A stretch of 64,000 bases of DNA from Atherinomorus stipes (GCA_023101725.1 JALJCO010008708.1:62001-126000), one strand, 5' to 3'. Counted from the stretch's first letter, positions 12,426 through 23,134 are shown. Numbers and translations: made by a program. The notes: generated by a model not told the origin, from the letters alone.

Positions 12426-12582
12426 GACCCTCATATTCCATCACAGAATCCCTTATCATCAGATCATACATTAGAGTTTTTGCAGTACAAGTTGCAATAA
12501 AGAGCTGAATAACTAATACTGATTACAGTAAACACAATTACAGTATTTCAGTGCATAGCTTTTACTGAAATTTGTTGTCTAT

Positions 12583-12622
12583 TGGCCACTTTATTAGGTA
12601 CACTTATTCAAATTCTCATAGT
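12583..12622 (+). mobile_element. Tc1-like terminal fragment (family K)
   Basis: The phrase 'ggccactttattaggtacac' followed by 'ttattcaa' is the terminus of a Tc1/mariner-like family (called K here) that appears at many places in the window, most completely at 42184-43655. Only the first 40 bp are present before LINE sequence starts. Confidence 0.65.
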
Positions 12623-12663
12623 GTCATTTGATGTTGCACCTTCTGCAACAGAGATGCTCACCT

Positions 12664-13085
12664 CCTACTTAACCCAGGCTGTTAAAATAGGTTGAGTAGC
12701 ATCAGAGCCACTCGGTTGTTCAGTGGGAATTCCTCAGGGAAGTATCTTGGGCCCCTACCTCGCCTAATGTATATTAATGACCTTTCCCATATGATCATTC
12801 TAACTCCTCCTTGCATGCAGATAGTACTGTTGTTTTTTAATCTGGTCCAAAAACTGACATAATTAACCATAAAGTTAATTAAGACAGGCAGTCCTTACAT
12901 GTGTGGCTGCAAGATAATTATTTAGCAACCAATGTCAACAAAACAGAATGCATGAATTTCCACAGCTAATCCCATTTCCACTGCAAACCAAAAACTGCAC
13001 TGTAGCCATTTGTGAGTATCTGGGATCACGCTGGATTCTCATTTAACACACAGTGAGCACGTACAAAACTTTATCAAAATATTAT
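12664..13085 (+). pseudogene. LINE reverse-transcriptase remnant
   Basis: In a broken frame I read 'SGIPQGSILGP' followed by 'MYINDLSHM' (about 12718-12792), the motif preceding the reverse-transcriptase active site. Next comes 'LHADSTVVF' (about 12812-12840), which corresponds to the catalytic F/YADD box with its second Asp replaced by Ser. Then 'LATNVNKTECMNF' (about 12925-12960) and, after a frameshift, 'EYLG' and 'TLDSHLTHSEHV' (about 13013-13060). The order and spacing are those of a CR1/L2/Rex-type non-LTR retrotransposon RT domain. Stops, frameshifts and the lost catalytic Asp make it dead. It lies between two Tc1 family K fragments. Confidence 0.8.
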
Positions 13086-13087
13086 GG

Positions 13088-13150
13088 TGGACTAATTCAG
13101 AAACTGCTGGTTTTCTGGGATTTTCACAGAACCATCTCTAAGGTTTAACA
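13088..13150 (+). mobile_element. Tc1-like fragment (family K)
   Basis: 'attcagaaactgctg', 'ctgggattttcacag' and 'aaccatctctaagg' match, in order, the DNA-binding part of the family K transposase gene as seen at 34270-34320 and 43610-43640. It continues directly from the LINE remnant. Because a K left end lies at 12583-12622, the LINE segment may have inserted into a K copy. Confidence 0.6.
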
Positions 13151-15209
13151 TCTGTCTTATCTTTTATGTTTCCAGTTAATTAGACGCATCTTATCTGTAC
13201 TTTTACTTGTGATTTACTTGTCCTCCTCAGACCTTATGTGCTCCCTTGGTAATAGTACAAAATGTTAGTGTCCAAAACCAAAAAAACAAGCAAAATAGAG
13301 TCAACATCTCATAAGTGGAGAGGAAAGTATCTTATTCATAATAAGGAGCTTAAAAACCAAGAAACTGTAAAATCAATATCAAGTGTCTGTTTGGAAACAT
13401 CTAAGTCTTCCTTTACATTTGCTGTAATTATTATGTACCTTAGCTATTTTTAAAATTGTGAATATTAAACTCATTAAAATAGAAGTTAAGTCCCTGCCTG
13501 CAGTACTAGGTTCTCTTTTTATATAACATTATATTTATGTGTTTCCTAAAATGTTAACCAGTGATGCCACAAAGTGTCTGGATCACTCTGTAGACCTCCA
13601 TTCCAACAGCATTAATGTCCCTGTGCAGCAGTGTTGCATCATGGGAACGGATGTGTTCAAAATGCTGATTTCTGAGGATCCGGGCAAACGCACCGAGGCT
13701 GTAAAACCACAGTGGATTTTTACATCTGTCTGGCCTCATTGCTATGCATAGAGCCCGGAGCCACATCTCTCTGCTTCCACCTTGGGGTAGAACACACTGG
13801 CTACGATACCGCCCTGACAGATTACCGCCCTAAACACTGAGAGAAAGGCCTGCCAGCAACAGCTGTCCTTTAGCATTGGAAATGCTAAGCCCCCCTTTGA
13901 CAAAGACTGAACGGGAACGAGTGTCAACAACGCTTTGCCCTGAAGTGCTTGCTAACATCTTGTAACTTTCTGTGCTCCAAACCTCTTCTGTTGTATACTT
14001 CTGGATCAACAGAGCATGCGAGTTGTAATAAGTATGGTAATTTTGCATTTTGTGCCCATCTGATGCCTGCTGTAGATTACTGTGGTAAAGAAAAAACCAA
14101 ACCACTGTCAGAAGTGCTCTTGAACTTGTGGTGTGTTTCCAGGCTGCTATGCAAATGAGGTCAGGGGAGAAGAAAGCAAACAAATCTGTTAATTGATACA
14201 TCCTGTCAGAGAAGGGCCTCTGGGATTACCTGGAGGAGCTGGAGTGTCATCGTTGCATAGCTGGGACACACTGCAAGAGTTTAAAGTGCAGCTCATGGGG
14301 CTATTAGCAGCCAGCCTCCACAGGCTAATGGCAACCATTTCCCTGGCTGTGGAGAGGTGCCCGAGCTGTCGAGGACCAGGTATTCGGGGTGACCTAAGTC
14401 ACCCGCCGCGACCCTGACGCACAAGTGTGCGGGTAAGTTCAACAGCCTCTCCAGAAAAAAAAAGCCATCAGTAGCATGAAGGCACTAATTAAGGTAACAC
14501 GGTCAGCTAAGTCCCACAAGTGTAGCACACAGTTGGAGTGTATACTGAACCTTGTCATGTAGGTCACTTTGGAGCTTTTAGCAAAGCCATGCATATTAAT
14601 GTGCTCCGTCTACAGCAGCCGCTGCCTCGGCGCTCACTGGTGTTAGGGATGGGGGGGGGTTGTGTACTAAATGTGGGGCTGTTTTCCGAAACATATGCAA
14701 TGCAAATTGAGATTACGGCTAGTTGCAGTTAGCCCGGTCCCCGTGGCATTTTTCAGCTATAAGAAACACAAGAACTCATGCAGCCGGACAAACTGGAATA
14801 TCTGAAAGATCACAGACGGTTCAGTTGTCAGTAAAACTTCCACAGATTCATTTTAGAATGGCATATTATGTTTTAAGCAGCTGTTTAATGCATAAAACTC
14901 CACAAACTTCCCTAATTTCAAAAACTTCTTTTTTTGGTTTTGCAATTCACAGGTTAAAGAAGCACTATGCAAATTTCTGACCTTGAAAATATGCATTTCT
15001 AACTTGTTTTGATGGCACAGTGATATTTATTATGTACATTTCTTGAGTAACTGTTGCCCAAAAGTATCCTTAGGCTGAGAAACTGGAAATTACAAGTTTG
15101 TGTTCCAGCCTGGAACATCACGTTACAGCTGAGTTTCACTTTAAGCATAAATCACATGCCAATAACAGGATATAAACACACCAATTGTTTGGAAAGCACA
15201 CTGTGGCTG
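13151..15209. other. No gene seen; partly CNE-like unique DNA
   Basis: No supported gene or transposon. The block 13760-14420 is unique-looking, evenly composed, and contains 'catgcgagttgtaataag' and 'ttgcattttgtgcccatct'; such texture is usual for conserved non-coding DNA but is not evidence by itself. The largest frames here (123 residues minus strand at 13830-14201, 70 residues at 13539-13751) have no domain that I know. Confidence 0.4.
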
Positions 15210-15460
15210 AAACTAGGGATAGGTACATCGATACCCTGGAATTCGATACCAGCCGATACCAATACCAATTCGTAACTTCGATACCAGCCAGACAAAATAT
15301 TGGAATCAATACTTTTCTTAGTATTGCGATTAGGAATGCACAATAACCATTTTTTTTAAAAACGATAACCGATAAATTTCAGCTCCTAAAGGCCGATACC
15401 AATAACCAATACTGATAACACACATACATACGTAATTATCCCAAATCAAATATTCCAACT
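15210..15460. mobile_element. Fragments of CGATACC-rich hAT-like elements
   Basis: Two terminal fragments follow one another: 'tagggataggtacatcga' with 'taccctggaattcgatacc', and 'taggaatgcacaataacc' with 'aacgataaccgataaattt'. The first matches a short fragment at 36862-36910; the second matches the end region of the 0.5 kb element family at 19780-20302. Their opposite ends are missing, so these are truncated pieces jumbled next to the element at 15463. Confidence 0.5.
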
Positions 15461-15462
15461 GT

Positions 15463-15655
15463 TAGGGGTGGGAAAAAATATCGACACTGAAATATCGTAA
15501 TATTTTCATATGCCAATTTCATATTGATATTTAAAAACGTGGTATTGATCAGTTTTACCAACAAAATCTCGCAAAATCTCATGACAATGATAAAATATTG
15601 AAAAATTTCGTTAGTAAAATGTATCGATACCTCGTTTTTAAATATCAATTTTGGG
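15463..15655 (+). mobile_element. agggctgggaaaaaatat element, copy 2, truncated
   Basis: It starts 'taggggtgggaaaaaatat' and follows the element at 4177-4480 through the 'gaaatatcgtaatattttca' region and the 'aaaatctcgcaaaatctc' centre, but stops at about 15655 in 'aaatatcaattttggg' before the right terminus. The adjoining 15656-15800 is a G-rich segment unrelated to it. Confidence 0.6.
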
Positions 15656-16040
15656 TGGCAAAAGGCGGCCAGCCACCTGCTGCCGCCCTCTGGGGGGATG
15701 CATGTCCGTCCCTTTGGGGGGGTAGCTGGGATCTGACCCTGGGTGGCTGCTGGGGGCCTGGGTCGTGAGCTTTGTGGGCTTCCTCCTCCTTGCAGAGATG
15801 AGGCTGCATCTGCATGACTGTATCACCACGGAGACCCTTTATTATGCATGTTGACACTGTGACACTGTTTCCCATTGCGATGACTAGGTTGTACCTCTTC
15901 TCTGCGTAGTTCTGCGTGTGTTTGTATGATCTGAGGATATTTAAGCCACCTGCAGGTCCTCCTGTAGGGGATTGCTTGTTTTCTTTTCCGACAGAGATCT
16001 TGGAATGTTGTTAAGGGATCGCTGTACAGATGTACCAGTG
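15656..16040. other. No gene seen; G-rich then unique sequence
   Basis: The first 120 bp are G-rich ('ctctggggggatgcatg', 'gctgctgggggcctggg'), in the style of the 3' UTR of some fish repeats. No TIR or coding motif can be recognised. The minus-strand frames at 15638-15875 overlap in two phases and are compositional. Confidence 0.4.
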
Positions 16041-17009
16041 AACTGTGTAAGTGGATTCATGTTTTTCTCTCTCTCTCTCTCTTCCTCTTCCTCACTCCTT
16101 TCTCTCTGTTCCACTTTCTATCATTACCTCTGTTAACTTTCATTTCTCCCTTGTCAGGCCCAGCAGTATGAAATGGAATGGTGTTCTAAACAAATGTTTA
16201 ATTAAAGAAATAAAATGAATAAACAGGAAATCAAGGGGAGCCTTATGTTCATAAAGCTCCCCTTGTCAAAGCAAAACTGTTCAACACAATAAAGCAATCA
16301 GATTTTCATTCTCTATTGTTATGATGCTGGACAGGACAAGTAAAAAAAAACATAACAAAAGAAGTGTTGTACATAGGTTGCTATTATGCCATGTATTTAC
16401 GTTTTACATTTTTTATTTAATTTGGATATAACTTTAGTTGTGTTTTGCACAAGTAAAAAAGGTTTGTGCTGCTTGTAGCCTAGCTTCTGCAGTTTAATTT
16501 AATGTGCCACATTGCAATTATCTCCGTCATTAACACGTCGTTTATCGCCGTTATTTCTGAGTAACAATCACGAGGACTAGCACAGCGATGAACCCCTGCC
16601 TGACTGAAGACATTTGGTCGTGACACTGGTTTACAATCATTTCCATCATCAATCCATGGCAGGTTGGTTGGAACCAGTGCTTATCTTTTTTAAAAAATTA
16701 TTTTTCTCTTTTTTTCTTTTTTTCTCTTTTTTACTTGTCCCGTCCAGCATCGTAGCAGCAGAATGACGATCTGGTTGCTTTATTGTGTTGAACAAATGTG
16801 CTTTGCCAAGTGGAGCTTCGTGAATATAAGGCTCTTTTTGATATCCTGTGTTTATTAATTTCATTTCTTTAATTAAGCATTTGTGGGTTTGACAAGAGAA
16901 AATAAGAAAGGTTAAAAGAAGTGATAGAAAGTGGAACGGAGAGAAAGGAGTGAAGAGGAGAGAGAGAGAGAGAGAGAGGAGAAAAAAACATGGTTACACT
17001 TACACAGTC
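16041..17009. repeat. Large imperfect inverted repeat, arms about 290 bp
   Basis: The left arm, about 16041-16345, is repeated inverted at about 16720-17009. Matching phrases include 'actgtgtaagtg', the CT/GA microsatellite (16067-16082 versus 16958-16978), 'tctgttccactttctatca', 'tttaattaaagaaat', 'aacacaataaagcaa' and 'gatgctggac(a/g)ggacaag'. The spacer of about 370 bp includes a small Tc1 family K scrap ('ttggaaccagtgcttatc', 16672-16689). Arm lengths far exceed those of the short elements nearby. This could be a long-TIR DNA transposon that lost its core, or a foldback element; no coding sequence is seen. Confidence 0.8.
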
Positions 17010-17054
17010 AACTGATGCTTCTGAAAATGTAAAATAATCTGCTACTAAGAGTTT

Positions 17055-18409
17055 CCCTTACCAAAAAGAAGTATTGCTTAAGTACATGTCATTAAGTATT
17101 CTAAAGTATAGTAAAATATATCCCCCAAGTGTACTTTTACTGGCCAAGTAGATACCAACGTACTAGCAGTTTACAAACAAGTATACTGTACTTCTTGGGA
17201 CTAAATTGGCCCATTAAAAGTACACTGTCAAGTATATACTATTAGTTTTCACCTACACAAACTTCAAGCTTACTTTTACTTTTAGAAAGTATACTTTTAA
17301 AGGGGAAACTCAGTAACTTTTTTACCTCAATAAATGCTTTTCGGAATCCCCGTGGGGCTAAACAAAGTGTTTACGGAGCGATTCAATGTGCCCCCCCCCT
17401 CCCGCCGGGGCCTCTGGCCTGCGAGCAGCTAAAAACAACTTTGCCTGCGCCGACCCGAGCAGAACTTGCGACAACAGAAACCGCTGTTCGGTACTCAGGT
17501 CCCCCATCTACCGAGCTGCTTCCAGCTCTGATCTGAACCAGACTACCAGCGCTAATTCGAAGAAAACATTTCTTTGCTCCACCACCTAAACACGGCTCCT
17601 GGTCTCATCAACTCTTTGCTGGACCAGAGTGATTCACGTAGCTGCGCTGTCTGGGCGCCGGGTGAAGCATCACTGCTTCAGGCTCAATAATCACATGTCA
17701 CGTCGAAAAAGTAAATAAAAGTTGTATTCTTACCTGCTACCCGCCAACACAGTGAAAAATATAATCCACGGATTTTACCCGAAAGCGGGTAAAACGTCCG
17801 TTTCAGAAAATACAGGATTTTGCTTTGAGAGAGGGAGACGAGGTGCTGCTACCAACGCAGCAAGTAGCATAACAAGCTAGTAAACGCTTAGAAATATATC
17901 AGGGATAAAATAGAGGAAAGACAGGTAGAGAAGCCGTCTGTGTGCTGTGGGGGTGTAAGGGGGGTTGAACACGACAGTGAAAGGACGCCACTAGGGGAGC
18001 CGAGCTGACGTTACTGAGTTCTGCTTTAAGTATACTAAAATACACTTTTGAGTAGACTAAAAGTAATAAATATATATGAATCGGGAGTTTTCAAAGTGTG
18101 AGCAAGCTAGCGCCTAAAAATCTTACAAGATAGGATTTAAATGCCTGATAGAATGTACATCTTACAGTACGCCACAAAGAAACCAGGATGTGTGAAAATG
18201 TACTATGTACTACAATTAAAGCATCGTTTCAAAAGTTTAAATATAGGTATAGGCTAAATATACTTAAATTTCTAGTATATTTATTAGTAAATGGAAAATA
18301 TTAAGTCATATTTCTGTTAAGTACATAAACAGTAAACTGAAAGTGTACTGTCTTATTTAAAGTTTAAAATGAGTATACTTTAAGCATTCTTGCTACTTTT
18401 TGGTAAGGG
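17055..18409. mobile_element. CCCTTACCAAAAAG-ended element, interrupted
   Basis: The left end 'cccttaccaaaaagaagta' is inverted at the right as 'tgctactttttggtaaggg'. The interior consists of 'aagtatact/agtatac' phrases on both sides. A second element (17299-18027) sits in the middle. No transposase frame is found, so this is a non-autonomous element. Without the insertion it is about 0.63 kb long. Confidence 0.65.
17299..18027. mobile_element. AAAGCAGAACTCAGTAAC-ended TIR element, copy 2, nested
   Basis: Inverted relative to 5448-6243: 'ggggaaactcagtaac' and 'ttacctcaataaatgcttt' at the left; 'cactaggggagccgagctg' and 'ttactgagttctgcttt' at the right. It interrupts the CCCTTACC-ended element, so it inserted later. 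'TTAA' directly abuts both ends here ('cttttaa' and 'gctttaag'), a possible 4 bp target duplication. No protein domain is seen. Confidence 0.7.
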
Positions 18410-19769
18410 TTGTGATCATAAAAACCCCTTAATGAAGGAGAAAACCACAAAGCTGTAATCCAGAATAACATAAAACTTATTGTAGCATCAGAATCAGTGT
18501 GAAATGAGAGTAAAACCTGCAATCAAGCTGCAGACAGAAGCGTTCATCAGGTGTCACATGGCTGCCAGTCCACCCCAGCATCCTGTGCTGCTCTCTTTCC
18601 TCTGATCTCCTTCAGTTCAGTGGCATGCATGTGGCGCAGATCTTCAGCGGCGCCTCACAAATGGTCTGTCGCCACGTCAGTCAAGCCTTGTTTACAGATA
18701 TCCAACATCCTTCCCTCCTCGCTCGGCTGCCTCGCCGCAAAGTCGGTCGGGGATGTGTGATGTACATCATCGGTAATCAGATAAGTTGGGTACCATCCTC
18801 CTGCTTTCTCTCCAAAACAACATGTCCACTGAACTGAAAGCCAGAGTGCAACTGTCACATTAGCAGCCAGAGAGAACTCACTTCGCTGCATGCCTAGTAA
18901 ACAAACCCCGAAAGATGTTTTGCATGACAGACAGACTGACGGCTCTTTCAGGCGAGTCCAGAGCGTCGCAGGGAAAGATCCACCACCCTCTGCTCTCTGC
19001 TGTCAGCCGAAACTCTAATTAAAATGACAGAGCAGGGCCAGTATTTGAATATGCATGAAAAAAAAAGGTTGAAATTATGTGGTCAACAGTCTATCACGGA
19101 GCTGTTTTACCTTCTCTTTAATTTGCACATGAAATGTCCCCCTCTCATGACGACAACCTGCATTTTTGACCTCACATCGCATTGTGCGAGCTTTCAAGTG
19201 TGGCACTTTAATGAGGCATTTCACATCCACTGAAAGGGATTCTGTCAGAGAGCTGTGATAAAACCTCCCCGATCCAACTAACTGTTTGTCACTTTTTATA
19301 ATGAGCTATGGCCTCGTTATGTTTGCTTTTCCCGTAGATCATAATGGAGTCGTCACAGTCTCTCTCCTCCCCATAGCTATGTTCTCCTGCGGAGGTAATA
19401 CAAGCCGGGGAAATTTACCACTTGATGAGTTTTGCTCTGAGCACTTTGGGAAAGTTGTTCAATTATTTGTGAATCCCGAGGCTCTCAGGGTGGCAAATAT
19501 GATGGAAACAGCCAATTATCCAATGTGATTTATTAAAATGCTAGAAAGTGATGTTTGTAACGCTGCTGGAAATGTCATTAGGGCCAAATAGGAGATGTTT
19601 ATGTTGACTGTGTCGCGTGGTTAAGGTCATGAAAATAGTTTGCTATCAATTAACATCACATTAATGTAAAATATTTCATTAACTAAGCCCAATTTATAAA
19701 GTGTCGTTAGCAGAAATATTTCTCACTCCAATCAGACCTGCTGTCCAGGCAGGTCACGGTTATTTTTAG
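18410..19769. other. Unique block, CNE-like between 19020 and 19600
   Basis: No gene or transposon recognised. The 19020-19600 part has even base composition, homeodomain-type AT motifs ('tctaattaaaatgaca', 'ctctttaatttgcac'), 'gaatatgcatgaaa' and no repeats over nearly 600 bp, which stands out in a window this rich in transposons. It may be a conserved non-coding element, but this needs cross-species alignment. The 80-residue frame at 19286-19528 lacks any recognised domain or splice sites. Confidence 0.4.
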
Positions 19770-20302
19770 CAGGATGGAAAATTTCAACCCATACGATAAC
19801 CGATAATTTTCTGCTCCTCGTGGCCAATACCGATACTGATATTAAAGCGTGAAATGATGTAATATTCATTCCTTGTGCAAAATTAGAACAATACTTCAGC
19901 ATCTGCTGCAGATCCATAGTTGTTGGAGACGTCATGATAGTTGCATGGTGGGCGTGGCCTAATGTTGTTCCCATGCCCTGTGGATTTAAAAAAAAAAACA
20001 AAAACAAAAAAACACCATTCCACAGGTTTGCCACCAAACATAAACATCACCTGTTATATATCGGTTAATTATATTGATAACTTTTTAAGATCTGGCTCGA
20101 GAAAACAGATGAAAACTGGCCTTTTGGCTAAATCTGGTGTTGTACGAAGATTTCTTTTGTTTTTATGTGCTCTGTCCCGATCAAAAAAACAAATGAACAA
20201 ATGAAATTTGAAAAAAATCAGTCAATATCAGACCGATATCAATAATTAGTTTTAAAGTCAATATCGGCCGATACAGATATCGGGCTGATATCGTGCATCA
20301 CT
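19770..20302 (-). mobile_element. TAGTGATGCAC-ended hAT-like element, copy 1
   Basis: The right end 'atatcgtgcatcacta' and the internal blocks 'ggccgatac', 'ggccttttggctaaatct', 'tgggcgtggcctaatgttg' and 'gatccatagttg' are shared with three other copies (30993-31515, 42861-43460, 48054-48503) in the opposite orientation. The left terminus has decayed ('ggatggaaaatttcaacc'). It contains no transposase. The 8 bp duplication seen at the 42.9 kb copy makes hAT the likely superfamily. Confidence 0.7.
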
Positions 20303-20334
20303 ACGTAGTTATTTTAATGCATCACACTGCTGAC

Positions 20335-20413
20335 ATGGATGTAAGTGACTACGTGACGTTGAACGTGGCATGGTTGTTGGTCTCTCAGTATTTACGGGGG
20401 TCTTCACACACAT
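20335..20413 (+). mobile_element. Tc1 family K remnant, left of hAT insertion
   Basis: 'gatgtaagtgac', 'gaacgtggcatggttgttgg' and 'ttcacacaca' follow the family K transposase gene in order, as at 43560-43635. The sequence is cut at 'cacacatt' by the element 20415-21485 and resumes on the other side as 'cacacaaccatcggc' (21486-21500). Confidence 0.65.
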
Positions 20414-20414
20414 T

Positions 20415-21485
20415 TAGGGATGTCCCAATACCACTTTTTTGCTGACCAAGTACAAGTACTAGTACTTGCATTTGAGTACTTGCCGGTACAGAGTACTGAT
20501 CCGAGTACCTAATTAATGGGGATGAGTGAAATAAGTGAAAGGCGTTTCTTTTCTGTTCATTTTTTTGGGGGGTTTGGTTATTTGTTTTAAATAAAGAGAA
20601 GCATCTGCAGCTCAGGTGTGATGCAGCATGTTCGTTTGTTGTGGGTGATGATTGTTGGACCCACAGCCTCCGGAGCTCGTGTGCGGGTCGAGACGCCAGA
20701 TCATGTCTGTGACGGTGCATCGCTGTGAAAGCAGCCTGCAGGCTTATTGGGCTCCATCAGTCCCTCTGAAATAAAACCGTATCTCATAATATAACATTAA
20801 ACAATCATCATCTGATCAGGTCTGATTACTGCAGACCGACCGAGCTGCAGCATCACAACGACAAAACAGTCCAACACTTCACTTCTTGGGAAAAACATGA
20901 TTTTAACTGTTCAAAAACCCCAAAACACATTGATTTAATATTTATTTATTTATTTCATAAGTGGCCATGGTATAAGTGGGAAACTACCTCGTAAGAAATA
21001 AAGAAATAAAAGCTTACAATAAGTGGTTAGAAGCTTATAAACAGCCTCAGATGCAGCTGCTGTTTGCTGGATTTTAGCAGCATCGTCATAATTTTACATA
21101 TTTAAACTCATACCAGCTTAACGGATATAAACTTAGAAAGCGTAGGAAACAGAATTAGCAGCAAACTTCCCACCAACAAAGTGAATCCTGAATGAAATGT
21201 CCAAAACTGTATGTGGGGGTACCGCAGGTCCGGTGGGAGGGAAAAAAGTCTGTTCTGACCGCCACAAAGGTTTTAAAACGTATTCCAGGAACAAGATACG
21301 GGTCAGATATATTTTCTATCCTCATGTAATGAAAAGCATCTTCTAATTTAAAAAAGATATAAACTGAAAGTCGCCGCCGCTCATTGAAGAGTATTTTCCT
21401 GCCGGCTTGGCGGCGTACAAGTACAGCAAAATAGGCCAGTATCGGAGCGAGTACCAAAACTGGCATCGATATCGGGACATCCCTA
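20415..21485. mobile_element. hAT-like non-autonomous element with 8 bp target duplication
   Basis: The left end 'tagggatgtcccaatacc' pairs with the right end 'gatatcgggacatcccta'. The left interior has 'gtacaagtactagtacttg' and 'gagtacttgcc'; the right interior has 'gcgagtaccaaaactgg'. Flanking octamers are 'cacacatt' (20407-20414) and 'cacacaac' (21486-21493), 6 of 8 identical; the right one also matches the uninterrupted family K sequence. Eight-base duplication and these termini fit hAT. The 111- and 113-residue minus-strand frames inside resemble no transposase I know. Confidence 0.8.
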
Positions 21486-21623
21486 CACACAACCATCGGC
21501 GGTTGGTGTCATGGGGGTTTATTCAGGGACCTGCCCCCCCCCAATGAGTTATTGTAGAGTATTGTTGACATTTAGTGAAGACATCAAGAGGTCAGTGAGT
21601 TCTGCGGCACTTGAAGCTACCAT

Positions 21624-22285
21624 GAAACTGAGGCTGCTTTCCTACGTGATTTGGTCCGCCTACAGCGGACCGGAGTCCAGAACACCTGCAAGTACGTTTG
21701 GGCTGGTGTGAAAGTGGACCAGTTTGATTTGGTCTGGACTAAAGAACCATATTGAGACCACCTCCAGAGGTCGGTCTCGGTACGGATCGCTGATGGTGAG
21801 AACACTGCACGACCTAGATTCGGCCCGTTTACAGCAGGTCCATTCATTCTACATAATAATTAAAGCAGAAGCTACCGAAGAGATCGCCGAAGATGTCTCC
21901 GAGATACAAGACAGGAGCTTGTCTGTGCCACAAAAAAAAAAACAGAAAAAAAAAACCTGCAGTGCTCTCATGTTGTTGCAGTTTTGGGGTTTTGCCGGTG
22001 GGTTTACCACAATAACGGGCAGAAGAGCACAACAAACACAACAGGGTTTTTTTCTGGGATTCTCCTTTTTGCCTGCTTCATCAATCAGTTTGAATGCAGG
22101 ACACAGTGTTTTTGAGAGGGGGGGGGGGTGGGGGGTAGGATACGTAACATCCATAGCGGTTGTTTCATTTGCAGAATCTGGTGTGAATGTGAACCGGGCT
22201 CGTTGAGAATTGCTGCATTGTTACAATTTTTGGGCCCAACCGAACATCCTACCTGAGTAACAGGTGTGAAAGCACCCTGAAACAT
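21624..22285. mobile_element. Short TIR element with gctttcacacc-type end
   Basis: The left 'aaactgaggctgctttcc' is weakly inverted at the right as 'aaagcaccctgaaac', giving a roughly 660 bp element. The right terminus read inverted, 'tttcagggtgctttcacacc', is of a type common in fish genomes. Inside are an A-rich run (21932-21954) and a G-rich run (22118-22135). The 160-residue frame 21724-22206 crosses both low-complexity runs and is not credible as a protein. Confidence 0.5.
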
Positions 22286-22535
22286 CCCGAACAGAGAATG
22301 GATACAAGAGAGTTATCAACACTGACCAGATATGAAAAAAACATGTCACCATAGCAACCGGTGGAAGTTTGTTCTTACTTCATCTCACAACATTGTCGAT
22401 CACGGCAATTTACTGGGAATGACGTTCTCTGGTCTTGTTGGTTAGAGTCTCCATGTAAATCCTCTTTCCTTTCCGGCATTTCGGCACATTTTCCTCATCA
22501 GCATGCTGTCCGAACTCACTATGAGCGAAGAGTGG

Positions 22536-22582
22536 ACAACAAAAGATGGAAAAACGTTGCCTGGTCTGATGAGTCCAGACAC
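22536..22582 (+). mobile_element. Tc1 family K scrap
   Basis: 'aaaagatggaaaaacgttgc' followed by 'ctggtctgatgagtcc' encodes the 'W-S-D-E-S' surrounding of the first catalytic Asp of the family K transposase, the same stretch as 35868-35902. Nothing on either side continues the gene, so only this scrap survives. Confidence 0.6.
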
Positions 22583-22683
22583 ACCACTAAATTAAAGTCC
22601 ACAGTTCTTCACAGTTCAGACTTAGTTCACTTGAAGAGATATGAGGAATATATATACTGTATATATATTAATATATATATATA

Positions 22684-22983
22684 CAGTCCTCAAAATAATT
22701 CATACCTTCACATGAAAGAAAGAAAAAAATTACCTGCCCGTAAAAAAAGAATAAATAAACATTTTATTAAAAATCATGACATTGACTTTGAATCGTGGTT
22801 TAAAAGAAATGAAAACACAAACAAAACAAGTAAAAGAGCATTTAGCTAAAATTCTGTTGAACACTTTGAGACAATCATGTTTTCTCAAATGTTCAAAAAG
22901 ACTTACACCTGTTGACATGAATTTTGGAGCACTGTTCATGGAAAAGGTACACCAATGTGTCTAGGAAAGTTTGTTTGTAAATT

Positions 22984-23041
<58 letters not shown>

Positions 23042-23132
23042 GATGTACACATATAGATGTATGTGTGTATTTGAATTTCTATTGTGAATTTAGCTTTGTC
23101 TTTAATTGGAGGGTATGAATAATTTTGAAGAT

Positions 23133-23134
<2 letters not shown>
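22684..23134. mobile_element. Tc1-like TIR remnant at TA repeat, copy 1
   Basis: The left end 'cagtcctcaaaataattcat' is preceded by TA and by an imperfect (TA)n tract; the right end reads 'gggtatgaataattttgaag' next to a long (TA)n tract. The ends are inverted relative to each other. The interior includes an A-rich stretch with 'gacattgactttgaatcgtgg', shared with 58765-59236, and an internal (TA)n at 22986-23031. No transposase is left. The TA flanks and the ending are typical of Tc1/mariner. Confidence 0.7.
22986..23031. repeat. (TA)n microsatellite
   Basis: Uninterrupted alternating TA of about 46 bp inside the Tc1-like remnant. Confidence 0.95.

Noticed and set aside
13830..14201. 123-codon minus-strand frame
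   Set aside because: No recognised domain, and overlapping frames on the other strand; the block looks like unique non-coding DNA.
21724..22206. 160-codon plus-strand frame
   Set aside because: It crosses an A-rich and a G-rich run inside a TIR element, giving Lys and Gly tracts; it resembles no protein family.
22361..22849. 162-codon plus-strand frame
   Set aside because: It joins a Tc1 scrap, a TA repeat and the end of a Tc1-like remnant in one accidental frame.
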